From an uncultured Muribaculaceae bacterium (GTDB taxonomy: Bacteria; Bacteroidota; Bacteroidia; Bacteroidales; Muribaculaceae): a stretch of 64,000 bases of DNA. The stretch spans positions 1-64,000 of the forward strand of contig CAJUSZ010000007.1 of NCBI GenBank assembly GCA_910589425.1, given 5' to 3'. Positions within the stretch are counted from its first letter, which is position 1; every line of letters starts with the position of its first letter. Shown here in pieces: positions 25,761 to 34,750 of the stretch. The translations under genes were made by a program, and so were the position numbers. The notes beneath the pieces are model-generated. The model did no database searches and was not told where the DNA came from. It saw nothing but the letters and a program-made list of their open reading frames with translations.

Positions 25761-26702
25761 TCAGCGTTCGGCACGCATCGGGTTTGTCAGGAAATCCTCG
25801 TAGGCGAGCCGGATCCCGTCTTTAAGCTCTGTGGAATATCTCCATCCGAGTTTCTCGGCTTTGCTCACATCGAGGAGCTTGCGGGGCGTTCCGTTCGGTT
25901 TTGATGTGTCCCAGAGGATCTCTCCGTCGTATCCTACGGTGGCGGCCACCATTTCGGTCAGCTCCTTTATCGACAATTCCTTTCCTGTGCCGGCGTTGAC
26001 AGTCTCGTTACCGGAGTAATTGTTCATCAGGAACACGCACAGATTGGCAAGATCGTCGACATAGAGGAATTCGCGCAGCGGCGAACCGTCGCCCCAGCAT
26101 GTAACGCTTGTCGCGCCCGATTCCTTCGCCTCGTGGAAGCGTCTGATCAGGGCGGGAAGCACGTGGCTGTGGGTAGGATGGTAGTTGTCGTTCGGACCGT
26201 AGAGATTTGTCGGCATCACCGATATGTAGTCCGTGCCATATTGACGGTTGAGAAATTCGCAGTATTTGAGCCCAGAGATCTTGGCCAGGGCGTAAGCCTC
26301 GTTGGTCTTTTCAAGTTCGGATGTCAGCAGGCAGCTTTCCGGCATCGGCTGCGGCGCCATCCGGGGATAGATGCAAGATGAACCGAGGAAAAGGAGCTTG
26401 CGGCAACCGTTTTTCCACGCGGCGTGGATAGCGTTCATCTCCAGCATCATGTTGTGGTACATGAAATCGGCCAGTGCCGACTGGTTGGCCACTATCCCCC
26501 CGACTTTCGCTGCCGCGAGAAAGACGAATTCCGGGCGTTCCTCTGCGAAGAAGCGGTTTGTGGCGGCCTGGTCGGTAAGGTCGAGTTGGTCGTGGGTGCG
26601 TGTGATTATGTTGGTGTAGCCCTGGCGTTCGAGTTCGCGGACTATCGCGGATCCCACCATGCCCCGATGTCCGGCCACATATATTTTAGAATCAAGTTCC
26701 AT
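25761..26702 (-). CDS. fcl: GDP-L-fucose synthase
   Basis: 313 aa. Performs the 3,5-epimerisation and NADPH reduction that turn GDP-4-keto-6-deoxymannose into GDP-L-fucose. Rossmann loop GHRGMVGSAI near residue 12; active site Ser-Ser-Cys in FLGSSCIYP and the YxxxK in YALAK. It is the last gene of the long exopolysaccharide operon and follows gmd by one base, so the pair supplies GDP-fucose for the polymer. Confidence 0.95.
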   Translation of the reverse strand: MELDSKIYVAGHRGMVGSAIVRELERQGYTNIITRTHDQLDLTDQAATNRFFAEERPEFVFLAAAKVGGIVANQSALADFMYHNMMLEMNAIHAAWKNGCRKLLFLGSSCIYPRMAPQPMPESCLLTSELEKTNEAYALAKISGLKYCEFLNRQYGTDYISVMPTNLYGPNDNYHPTHSHVLPALIRRFHEAKESGATSVTCWGDGSPLREFLYVDDLANLCVFLMNNYSGNETVNAGTGKELSIKELTEMVAATVGYDGEILWDTSKPNGTPRKLLDVSKAEKLGWRYSTELKDGIRLAYEDFLTNPMRAER

Positions 26703-26703
26703 G

Positions 26704-27792
26704 TTATTTCACTATTCCTTTCTCGAGATACTCCTCAAGATTCATCTTGACATAATCCGATGCGCTTTCGGAGGCCACTTTTTTCATGTCGGAGTCCACC
26801 ATGAGGTTGACCAGTTCCTCAAACGAGGTCTTCTGTGGATTCCATCCAAGCTCACGTTTGGCTTTCGAGGGATCACCCCAGAGATTGACCACGTCTGTGG
26901 GTCGGTAGAAATCGGGGGAGACTTCCACGATCACTTTTCCTGTCGCCGAGTCGATCCCTTTCTCGTCGGCGCCTTCCCCTTCCCAGCGCAGCTCGATCCC
27001 GACGCGCCGGAAGGCGAGAGTGGCGAATTCCCTTACAGAATGCTGTTCTCCGGTGGCGATCACGAAGTCTTCGGGCTTTTCGTTCTGGAGTATGAGCCAC
27101 ATGCATTCCACATAGTCGCGGGCATAGCCCCAGTCGCGGAGAGAGGAGAGATTTCCGAGCAGAAGTTTTTCCTGTTTGCCCTGGGCGATGCGGGCGGCGG
27201 CGAGAGTGATCTTGCGGGTTACGAACGTCTCTCCGCGGCGCTCGCTTTCATGGTTGAAGAGAATGCCCGAGCAGCAGAACATGCCGTATGCCTCGCGGTA
27301 TTCCTTCACTATCCAGTAGCCGTAGAGCTTGGCCACGGCGTATGGACTGTAGGGATGGAACGGAGTGTTTTCATTCTGCGGCACCTCTTCCACCTTGCCG
27401 TAGAGTTCGGAGGTCGAGGCCTGGTAGATCCTGCATCTGTCGGTCAGGCCGCAGAGTCTCACTGCCTCAAGGATGCGCAGGACTCCGACGGCGTCCACGT
27501 TGGCTGTGAATTCAGGCACGTCGAACGATACCTGCACGTGGCTCTGGGCTGCGAGATTGTAGATTTCGTCGGGACGCACTTTGCCTACCACCTGGATGAG
27601 GCTCATCGAGTCGGAAAGGTCGGCATAGTGGAGATGGAAATTCGGATTACCCTCGAGATGGGAGATCCGCTCGCGGAAATCTACGGAGCTGCGGCGGATC
27701 ACACCATGCACGTCGTAGCCTTTCTCGATCAGAAATTCAGCGAGATACGAGCCGTCCTGACCCGTAACTCCAGTTATGAGAGCGGTTTTCAT
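26704..27792 (-). CDS. gmd: GDP-mannose 4,6-dehydratase
   Basis: 362 aa. Converts GDP-mannose to GDP-4-keto-6-deoxy-D-mannose, the first step of GDP-fucose synthesis. The nucleotide-binding GVTGQDGSYLAEFL is at the N-terminus, the GVIRRSS and STSELYGKVEEVPQNE segments are typical, and the catalytic YxxxK is in YAVAKLYGYW. Coupled to fcl. Fucose is a common surface sugar in gut Bacteroidales, where it mimics the host. Confidence 0.95.
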   Translation of the reverse strand: MKTALITGVTGQDGSYLAEFLIEKGYDVHGVIRRSSVDFRERISHLEGNPNFHLHYADLSDSMSLIQVVGKVRPDEIYNLAAQSHVQVSFDVPEFTANVDAVGVLRILEAVRLCGLTDRCRIYQASTSELYGKVEEVPQNENTPFHPYSPYAVAKLYGYWIVKEYREAYGMFCCSGILFNHESERRGETFVTRKITLAAARIAQGKQEKLLLGNLSSLRDWGYARDYVECMWLILQNEKPEDFVIATGEQHSVREFATLAFRRVGIELRWEGEGADEKGIDSATGKVIVEVSPDFYRPTDVVNLWGDPSKAKRELGWNPQKTSFEELVNLMVDSDMKKVASESASDYVKMNLEEYLEKGIVK

Positions 27793-27857
27793 TTCAGTTT
27801 CTATATAGTGGCGGGGACTTGGATCCGGAAGCGTGGACTCATCATGATTTCACGTTC

Positions 27858-28538
27858 TCAGAATTTCCTGGCCCCTATGATTTTAAAAAATGTGTCTGCG
27901 AGTATCCTCAGATCCCATAGCCAGGAGCGGTGGCGGAGATAGAAGAGGTCGTATTTAAGTCTGCGGAGCATTTTCTCCATCGTGTCGGTGTATCCGTTGC
28001 GCAGGGTGGCGATCGATGTTACGCCAGGGCGACATTGATAGAGAGATTCGTAGCGCGGATCGTGTTTCATGATCTGTTCGATGAAGAAAGCTCTTTCGGG
28101 ACGGTGGCCGACAAAGGCCATGTCTCCTGTCAATACATTGAGGAGCTGAGGAAGTTCGTCGAGATGGCGGTCTCTCAGGAATTTGCCCACTTTGGTCAGG
28201 CGTTTGTCGTCGTTTCCTTTGAAAAGCTCGGGTCCGTTGGTTTCGGCGTCGCATCTCATGCTGCGGAATTTGTATATGTAGAACGGTTTTCCTCCGAGAC
28301 CGATGCGTTCCTGCCTGAAGAAAGCCGGTCCGCCATCCTCGCATTTTATGGCTGCGAAGCAGATCACGTAGAGCGGTGAGCATATAAGGATCATGGCCGC
28401 CGAAGCGACACAGTCGAAAGACCGTTTGCAGAATTTACCTATCGGGGTGATTCCGTCGGGTACGGCATATCCTTTTCTTATTGGCGAGCCTTTTTGATGC
28501 CGGTTATGCAAAAAAAAAGCATTGTTGTTATGAGTCAT
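27858..28538 (-). CDS. Initiating sugar transferase (polyprenyl-phosphate sugar phosphotransferase)
   Basis: 226 aa, WbaP/WcaJ-type catalytic domain without the large N-terminal membrane region. One membrane helix (CVASAAMILICSPLYVICFAAI) is followed by IYKFRSMRCDAE, DELPQLLNVLTGDMAFVGHRPE and RPGVTSIATLRNG, all signatures of the family. It should load the first sugar-phosphate onto undecaprenyl phosphate and so start the repeat unit made by the operon. The exact sugar cannot be read from sequence. Many homologues of this short form exist in Bacteroides capsule loci. Confidence 0.88.
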   Translation of the reverse strand: MTHNNNAFFLHNRHQKGSPIRKGYAVPDGITPIGKFCKRSFDCVASAAMILICSPLYVICFAAIKCEDGGPAFFRQERIGLGGKPFYIYKFRSMRCDAETNGPELFKGNDDKRLTKVGKFLRDRHLDELPQLLNVLTGDMAFVGHRPERAFFIEQIMKHDPRYESLYQCRPGVTSIATLRNGYTDTMEKMLRRLKYDLFYLRHRSWLWDLRILADTFFKIIGARKF

Positions 28539-28650
28539 ATTTTCAGATCAGAGGTGAATCACACCGGAAATGATCCGGGTGTTCTGTAAATTAAGAAGTT
28601 AAAAAAGGATTATTGTCGCTTGGCAAGAAATGGTGAATGGAGATGGTGAA

Positions 28651-29427
28651 TTATGAGTCTGACATTTTGTTATCGAGCGCGCTTTTGATTTTGTCGGCGA
28701 CTTTTGGCAAAAGGCGTCTGAGAGGATAGACCGCCGGCGAGACCGGAATCCCGTTCAGCCTGAAAGCGCGTATGATCTCGCGGTTGCCTCGGATTATGTT
28801 GCGCAGGTTTGCGGTGCTTGCTCCTCCGGTGCGCATCGTAACGAAGTCGCGGTCTATGTATCGGGTGGAGATGCGGTTCTTTTCGATGAAACGGATCATC
28901 AGTTCGAAGTCGGCGGCGATGCGCATGTCTGTCCGGAATCCTCCGAGTTTGGAGAAAACCTCTCGTCTCGCATAGAATGTGGGATGGGCCGGATGCCAGC
29001 CGGAACGGAAACTCCTGGCGGGGCTGCCTTTCCAGAAGCGCACGGTGCGTCCGTCCGCGGGGTTGATGAAGTGCAGGTTTGCGAATACAGCCTCTGTCTG
29101 CGGGGTCATCTCCTTGTCGATGCATTCCAGGACATCGGGCGAGGAATAATAGTCGTCGGAGTTGAGAATGCCCACTATGTCGCCTGTCGCAAGTGCTATC
29201 CCTTTGTTCATGGCGTCGTAGATCCCTTTGTCCGGTTCGCTTATGAGTCTCAGTCGGCCGGCGTAAAGGGACTCGTTGCTCCTGATTGTCTCAAGTGTGT
29301 TGTCAGACGACACTCCGTCCACTATGATATGCTCGAAGTCTGTGTGGGATTGGCAGAGGATGCTACCGATCGTATCCCCGATCGTGGATCCGCTGTTGAA
29401 TGTCGGAGTGATGATGGATATTTTCAA
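28651..29427 (-). CDS. Family 2 glycosyltransferase
   Basis: 258 aa. The GT-A fold is plain: ISIITPTFNSGSTIGDTIGSIL at the start, the DGVSSDNTLE and SEPDKGIYDAMNKGIALATGDIVGILNSDDYY segments, the last with the DxD-like metal site. It adds one sugar to the lipid-linked repeat unit on the cytoplasmic side. Donor and acceptor unknown. It lies next to a GT4 gene with no gap, in one operon. Confidence 0.88.
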   Translation of the reverse strand: MKISIITPTFNSGSTIGDTIGSILCQSHTDFEHIIVDGVSSDNTLETIRSNESLYAGRLRLISEPDKGIYDAMNKGIALATGDIVGILNSDDYYSSPDVLECIDKEMTPQTEAVFANLHFINPADGRTVRFWKGSPARSFRSGWHPAHPTFYARREVFSKLGGFRTDMRIAADFELMIRFIEKNRISTRYIDRDFVTMRTGGASTANLRNIIRGNREIIRAFRLNGIPVSPAVYPLRRLLPKVADKIKSALDNKMSDS

Positions 29428-30651
29428 TTATTCGCGTATATGTGCCCGGGAGTGGGAGCCGGACAGAGTGTCGTTGTAAAGGTCGATGTAGTCTTTGAAG
29501 CGTTCATTCCTGTCGAAATGCCGCGTGGCGTGGAGCCGGCAAGTCTCGGAGAGCTTTTCAGAACTCAGATGTGAGATTTCGACTGTTGCGTCGCGGAGGG
29601 CGTATATGTCGCCGCGGGCCACGATCCGGCCCGTGTCCGGTCCGAGGGTTTCGGGCATTCCTCCCGAGTCGTAGCATACCACCGGGGTGCCGCATGCGAG
29701 CGCCTCGATGTTGGTCATCGAGAGAGTCTCCTCTTTGGACGGGTTGACGAAAACCGATGCTTCCGAATAGAGAGCGGCGAGTTCCCGGGTGCTTTCGGTG
29801 CGCCCCATCCCTCTGATTCCGTCCGGAAGGCTCTTTATCTGAGCGGGGGTAAGCCCTGCCAATACAATCTTGAAATCCTGCGGCAGCAGTTCGCGCAGCC
29901 TGACGAAGTCGTCGAGTCCCTTGCGCTTGTCCCATACGTTTGCCACGCCGAGAATCATGTTTTTCTTCTTTGGTGCTACGGGTGAGAATACCCGGGTGTC
30001 GATCCCGTTCCGGATGGTCAGAATGCGTGAGTCTCCGAGAAAAGAATCTCTGACTGTCCGGGAGAGCCAGTCGGAGACGCATACCAGCGTGAGCTGATCC
30101 TTTATTTTGGAAAAGGCCCGTTTCTTGTCGTCATGGTTCCTGCGGCTGCGGTCTGCAAATAGCGATGCCGGATACGAGTTCTTTTCCGGACAATCGTGGC
30201 ATGAGCTTTTCCAGCGGCCGCAGCCGGCGAAGTCGAAATGGACACAGTGGCCCGTGATCGGCCAGCAGTCGTGGAATGTCCATACGACCGGGCCTCCCCA
30301 GCTGCACAGCCAGTCGAAAAGCCGGGGATAGTTGAGATAATATCCGTGGATGTTGTGGAGATGGATCAGGTCGGGCTTGAGATGGTCGAGGCGTCTCAGA
30401 AATTCCTTGGTCGGCCCGGCCGACCCCAATCCGTGGCGGTCGAGCAGGCGGGTGATCAGCCCGTGGCGCCATGAGTCCGCCTTCGATCCTATCCGGATCA
30501 GCCCCGATCTGCTGCGGGGATGGTTGCGCCCGTAGGCTATCCATGACTCCCATCCGCTGGCGATCGCGAGATCCCCTATTCCGTCCGCTATCCTGCCTAC
30601 AGAGCCGGAAGCAGCCACGGTGTTGATCTGGATCAGTCTGCCGGATTTCAT
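29428..30651 (-). CDS. Family 4 glycosyltransferase (WcaC-like)
   Basis: 407 aa, GT-B fold. N-terminal acceptor half with HLHNIHGYYLNYP and a cysteine-rich loop (CVHFDFAGCGRW ... CHDCPEK) typical of WcaC-like enzymes; C-terminal donor half with the NPSKEETLSMTNIEALACGTPVV signature (EX7E-like). Adds a sugar to the repeat unit. It sits directly against the GT2 gene downstream, and 4 bases after the acyltransferase gene. Confidence 0.87.
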   Translation of the reverse strand: MKSGRLIQINTVAASGSVGRIADGIGDLAIASGWESWIAYGRNHPRSRSGLIRIGSKADSWRHGLITRLLDRHGLGSAGPTKEFLRRLDHLKPDLIHLHNIHGYYLNYPRLFDWLCSWGGPVVWTFHDCWPITGHCVHFDFAGCGRWKSSCHDCPEKNSYPASLFADRSRRNHDDKKRAFSKIKDQLTLVCVSDWLSRTVRDSFLGDSRILTIRNGIDTRVFSPVAPKKKNMILGVANVWDKRKGLDDFVRLRELLPQDFKIVLAGLTPAQIKSLPDGIRGMGRTESTRELAALYSEASVFVNPSKEETLSMTNIEALACGTPVVCYDSGGMPETLGPDTGRIVARGDIYALRDATVEISHLSSEKLSETCRLHATRHFDRNERFKDYIDLYNDTLSGSHSRAHIRE

Positions 30652-30655
30652 GGAT

Positions 30656-31150
30656 CTATCTCTTTTTGATGAATCTTGCCGGGACTCCGCCCCATATCTC
30701 GAATTCAGGTATGTCGGATGCCACCACAGCTCCGGCCGCCACCATAGCTCCGTGTCCGATGCGGCTGCCTCCGAGGATCGTGGCTCCGACCCCTATCCAC
30801 ACGCCGTCGCCGACCGTGATGTCCTTGCCATATCCATCCCCGGCGCATTTCACTGTAGAGGCTGGATTCATCTTGTGTGATCCGGTGGCGAACGTTACCC
30901 TCGACGATATGTCGCAGTCCTGTCCGATCCTGACAGTGGTTCCTGCGGCTCCGGCTATCATGGTCTCGTCGCCGATGAAGGAATCTTTTCCCACACTGAG
31001 CCGTGTCCCCTGAACGCGCACACGCATCATCCTGACGCCGTCGGCCACTGAATGTCCGGCCTGCCGGAGCAGGAATCGTTTGAAAGCCGCCATCCTTGCG
31101 GGAGAAGGGGGCAGAATCATGAAGATGAGGTTGATTATATAGTTCAGCAT
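30656..31150 (-). CDS. Left-handed beta-helix (hexapeptide) acyltransferase
   Basis: 164 aa. Hexapeptide repeats from about residue 60 (GKDSFIGDETMIAGAAG ... IGQDCDISSRV ... GDGVWIGVGATILGGSRIGHGAMVAAGAVV) predict a trimeric left-handed beta-helix O-acetyltransferase (WcaF/CysE type). The catalytic histidine is likely in ATGSHKMNPAS. The start at 31150 overlaps the stop of the next gene upstream by one base and gives a short N-terminal membrane-like helix (MLNYIINLIFMILPPS). It probably O-acetylates a sugar of the polymer. Confidence 0.85.
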   Translation of the reverse strand: MLNYIINLIFMILPPSPARMAAFKRFLLRQAGHSVADGVRMMRVRVQGTRLSVGKDSFIGDETMIAGAAGTTVRIGQDCDISSRVTFATGSHKMNPASTVKCAGDGYGKDITVGDGVWIGVGATILGGSRIGHGAMVAAGAVVASDIPEFEIWGGVPARFIKKR

Positions 31151-32289
31151 CAGTCGGGGGAGCAGGGGCCGTCGTTGAAAGGAATCGGGTCGCCTTCTCT
31201 TACGGCATTTGAGAGTTTTACAAATCTTTGCGCGGCCGAGGCGGGCGACCACATATCCCTGATGGTTCTGTAGGCATTGAATCCGAGCCACATCCTCACG
31301 TCCGCATTCTCGACCGCTTCTGCCGATTTGCGGATCAGATCCGACAGATCGCCGCTCCGGAAAAGAATCCCGTTGTGTCCATCCTTGATCAGCCAGGGCG
31401 CGCATCCGGTCTGATCGGAAGCGATGACGGCGCATCCTCGGGACATGGCCTCGTTGACCACTGCGCCCCAGCCCTCACGCCTGCCGCTGGTGAAGAGGAA
31501 GATGTCGGCCTCGCTCATTTTCTGCATCAGCCCGGAATTGCGAAGGTTTCCGCAAAGGGTTATCTCTTTGTCGAGGTTCAGTCTCTTTATTGTATCCGCC
31601 AATGACTCTTTCATCTCGCCCGCTCCGTAAATATCCATCTTGAATTTTACTCCGGATTTCGCGAGTGATTCCGCAAAGCGGACGGCCATGTCGGGGCGTT
31701 TCAGTTTTATCAGATTGCCGCACCACATTATCCTGAGCGTCTTCCCTCCTCTTGATTTATGCAGCTGTGCCGGCGTGTCATACTCAGGCACGTCCGTGAA
31801 ATATCCCCATTTGAACATACCGAGTGGGAATGACCGGAAGAGTCTCATGTCGGCCGCCGCGAAAGCCCCTGCGTTCAGTCTGAAAAGCGGCGCTCCGTGC
31901 CAATGACGGTGGTAATGCCAGAAATGGCGTATGAGCCGTGGGGAAAGAATATTGAGGATTCCGCGTTTGAGCCATCGTTCGCCGTATTCGAATGTGATCC
32001 GTCCTGCATCAAGACGCCTGTCTATCCATTCGTAGGGATAGATCCCGCCGTAGACCGCCACATCTGCCTGTATGAAGGCCTCCCTCGCTGCCTGACGGGC
32101 ATCCTCGTTTTCCCAGGCCTTTATCAGCCACTCTGGCCTGGAAAAATCGGGTTTACCGCTTTTTTTGATGAACGATCCAGGGATCGGCTCCATCTCGATG
32201 AAGCGGTAGTCGCCGCCGGTGATCCTGAATAGCTCCGCAGCGACGGGGTATTGGTGGTGGTTGAGGAAATTGGATAGGAAGACTATCAT
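31150..32289 (-). CDS. Family 4 glycosyltransferase
   Basis: 379 aa. N-terminal half begins with IVFLSNFLNHHQYPVA. The C-terminal half has LRIMWCGNLIKLKRPDMAV, KEITLCGNLRNSGLMQKMSEADIFLFTSGRREGWGAVVNEAMSRG, the usual GT4 donor-binding pattern. Overlaps the polymerase gene upstream by four bases, so translation is coupled. Donor unknown. Confidence 0.86.
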   Translation of the reverse strand: MIVFLSNFLNHHQYPVAAELFRITGGDYRFIEMEPIPGSFIKKSGKPDFSRPEWLIKAWENEDARQAAREAFIQADVAVYGGIYPYEWIDRRLDAGRITFEYGERWLKRGILNILSPRLIRHFWHYHRHWHGAPLFRLNAGAFAAADMRLFRSFPLGMFKWGYFTDVPEYDTPAQLHKSRGGKTLRIMWCGNLIKLKRPDMAVRFAESLAKSGVKFKMDIYGAGEMKESLADTIKRLNLDKEITLCGNLRNSGLMQKMSEADIFLFTSGRREGWGAVVNEAMSRGCAVIASDQTGCAPWLIKDGHNGILFRSGDLSDLIRKSAEAVENADVRMWLGFNAYRTIRDMWSPASAAQRFVKLSNAVREGDPIPFNDGPCSPD

Positions 32290-33605
32290 CGCACTCTGAG
32301 GTTATTGGGATGGCGCGGCAGATTATGCTTCTTATTCGACCGACGGCTTTTTGCCAGTCTTGCAAGAGAATATCCATTGCCGAGAAGCAGCCAGAAAAGA
32401 TAGCAGAGATAGCTTCCTCCGGCATAGATATACCCCTCGATGACAAAATGCACAATAAAAACGGACAGCAGCGCCGCTATCAGCGTCGCGTCGCGGTTAG
32501 TCGGCCCGGCGATCTTGCATAGGCGGAAGAAAGTGCCGAGTACCATCCATCCGACCACGATCAGTCCGGCCACTCCGGTCATAGAAAGCACCGCGAGCCA
32601 GGAGCTTCCAGGCTCGTTGATGCCGTTGGCCGGATTATAGTCGTCTGTGTTGGCTATATCCATGGAGGCGAATCCAATTCCGAACACAGGATTCGCTGAG
32701 AATTCGTTGATCCGGTTTCCCCATTTTTCCTCTCTGGAGGCGAACATGCTTCCGGCATTCAGATTGTTTTCCTGCTTCTGGATCATTCCGGAAGCGAGCG
32801 GCATGTAGAGCGGTGCGAAAGCGAAGGCGATGATAATGAGGATGATCAATGAATTGGCTATGCTCGAGAACTTGTGTCTGTTGTTGAGAAACAGGGCGAC
32901 GGCTATTCCTCCGACAGCCGCGGCAAGCGATCCGCGGGATGCGCTGAGCAGCAATGCTCCCACGCAGCCGATGAGCAACGCTGTCTTTGCGATGATCCTC
33001 GGCATGTTCTGTCCGGGTTTCATGAGCTTGCAGGTCATGTAGACTGACGCTACGCCGCTAAGCGGGCCGAGTATCATGGAGTGGGTTGTAAGCCCTCCGA
33101 ATGTTCCGGCCTCCGACAGATCCACATTGGAATAGTTCTGTTCGAATCTCATGAAGTTAAGCCCTAAGAAATAGCATATCGCCGAACCGATGGCAACGGC
33201 CACGAGGATCCACAAGGTGTAGTATGCTATCTTTCCCCGGTAGACAATGAGCGGGCGCGACTGGGAAAGAGGAAACACACTCATGATCACGAGTGTGAAA
33301 AGCGCAAGTCTCACCCAAGGGGAGAACAGTTCGTCGGGCGAGCCGACGAGAATGCTTATGGAGCATACGGCCAGCAGAATAAGAGCCGGTACGGAAAGAG
33401 ATCTCAACCGGATTAGCGAATAGGCTGATCCGGTCATCAGTATGGCATAGTAGGCTGCGTCTGAATCAGGAATGAAGCCGAGTATGCGGCTCATCGGGAC
33501 GATGGCCATAAGCATCGCGAGCATTATCCCGAACGCTCCCAGAAATTTGTCGATGATTGTCTGGTCGCCCGTAAACGGATGATAGAGGATGTTACGCTGA
33601 TTCAT
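32286..33605 (-). CDS. O-antigen polymerase/ligase-like membrane protein (first of two)
   Basis: 439 aa, about 11-12 membrane helices with a large periplasmic loop near residues 260-330 (GSMFASREEKWGNRINEFSANPVFGIGF), the position of the Wzy/WaaL active loop. The family polymerises or ligates repeat units on the periplasmic face. The arginines around the loop are the residues to compare with known ligases. It overlaps the GT4 gene by 4 bases and its partner polymerase-like gene by 4 bases. Confidence 0.75.
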   Translation of the reverse strand: MNQRNILYHPFTGDQTIIDKFLGAFGIMLAMLMAIVPMSRILGFIPDSDAAYYAILMTGSAYSLIRLRSLSVPALILLAVCSISILVGSPDELFSPWVRLALFTLVIMSVFPLSQSRPLIVYRGKIAYYTLWILVAVAIGSAICYFLGLNFMRFEQNYSNVDLSEAGTFGGLTTHSMILGPLSGVASVYMTCKLMKPGQNMPRIIAKTALLIGCVGALLLSASRGSLAAAVGGIAVALFLNNRHKFSSIANSLIILIIIAFAFAPLYMPLASGMIQKQENNLNAGSMFASREEKWGNRINEFSANPVFGIGFASMDIANTDDYNPANGINEPGSSWLAVLSMTGVAGLIVVGWMVLGTFFRLCKIAGPTNRDATLIAALLSVFIVHFVIEGYIYAGGSYLCYLFWLLLGNGYSLARLAKSRRSNKKHNLPRHPNNLRVR

Positions 33606-34750
33606 CTCTTTTCAGTTCGTTTCATTGCGATAAGGAATCCGAAGGCAATCCATATCTGCATGCACTTCACTCCCGGGCCGAAAGGCGCGCTGGCTTCGAA
33701 CAGGCAGTTGATGGCGCCGATCCAGAACAGGGAGAAAGCGATGCGCCCGATCGTGCCGCTGGGACGCATGGTCATGACACCGACACGGCATACAAGCGAG
33801 ATGAGGATTCCTCCTCCGATGATGCCGTATTGGATTATGGCCGCGATCGGGAAGCAGTCGAGATATTCACAACCCTTTCCCGCTATCCAGTGATTGCTGC
33901 CCATCGTTGAGAGCTGGAGTCCTATGAGCGACAGCCGTCTTGAGAAAAACAGGTCGGGGTCGTCAATAGGTCTTGAGGCGAACAGCATGCGGTTTATCAC
34001 GAAATCCCTCAGCGGGCCGATGATGATTACGGCCAGAGAAAGGGCTAAGATGATGCATGCTGCCAATATACGCTTCCGTTTCTCGCGGAGCGTCGTTATG
34101 AAGTATACCGTAGAGAAAAGAAAGCACAGATAGACGGCGCGCGAGCGGAGCATGAAGATGCACACCGACAGAATAGCCGCCAGGATCCATATCCACACCT
34201 GACGCCGGCGGCTGCCCTCTTCTCGCGTGAATATGCCGAACAGCAGGGCGCTCAGAAGAATGAAGGCCACGGAGTTTCTGAATGGATATCCGTTGGTCAG
34301 AAGCGAATAGTTCACTTCCGGGAAATAGACGGCGCATTCATACACGCCGACGGCTGCCGCTGCGCCCATGATGGCGATGGCCAGATGGCGCATAATGCTT
34401 TCAGACATATAGTTGCGTGCGAAGACGTAGGAAGTGCTGGTCAGGAAAAGTGCGATGAAAATGTTATACAGATCCAGCCCGACGAAACGGTCGCCTGTGG
34501 CATGTTGCATGGTGAGGCAATATGCCGCGAAAACCGCGGTCGGGATATAGAAGAAACGCAGCCGCCGCGACAGGAATTCCCCCGGATGCTTGAACAGCAT
34601 CCATCCGAATGGTGCGATCCATGTCAGCTTGAGGTAGAAATCCATGCCGCTCTCCACGATCCCGGGTATCTGGGATAGGATGGAAAGCAGCGTCGCCGAT
34701 ATAAATAGGGCGACAGCCACGCTGGATCGGGTCTTGTCAGCAACAGGCAT
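33602..34750 (-). CDS. O-antigen polymerase/ligase-like membrane protein (second of two)
   Basis: 382 aa, about 10 helices, with a loop (FFSRRLSLIGLQLSTMGSNHWIAGKGCEYL) in the same place as the Wzy/WaaL loop of its neighbour. The two are not near-identical, so one is probably the polymerase and the other a ligase or second polymerase. A true ligase would imply that the chain is transferred to another acceptor, and I cannot tell which is which. Overlaps the flippase gene by 14 bases. Confidence 0.68.
   Translation of the reverse strand: MPVADKTRSSVAVALFISATLLSILSQIPGIVESGMDFYLKLTWIAPFGWMLFKHPGEFLSRRLRFFYIPTAVFAAYCLTMQHATGDRFVGLDLYNIFIALFLTSTSYVFARNYMSESIMRHLAIAIMGAAAAVGVYECAVYFPEVNYSLLTNGYPFRNSVAFILLSALLFGIFTREEGSRRRQVWIWILAAILSVCIFMLRSRAVYLCFLFSTVYFITTLREKRKRILAACIILALSLAVIIIGPLRDFVINRMLFASRPIDDPDLFFSRRLSLIGLQLSTMGSNHWIAGKGCEYLDCFPIAAIIQYGIIGGGILISLVCRVGVMTMRPSGTIGRIAFSLFWIGAINCLFEASAPFGPGVKCMQIWIAFGFLIAMKRTEKR

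Noticed and set aside
26659..27942. 427-codon plus-strand frame opposite gmd
   Set aside because: Gmd on the minus strand is certain; this frame has no recognisable domain.
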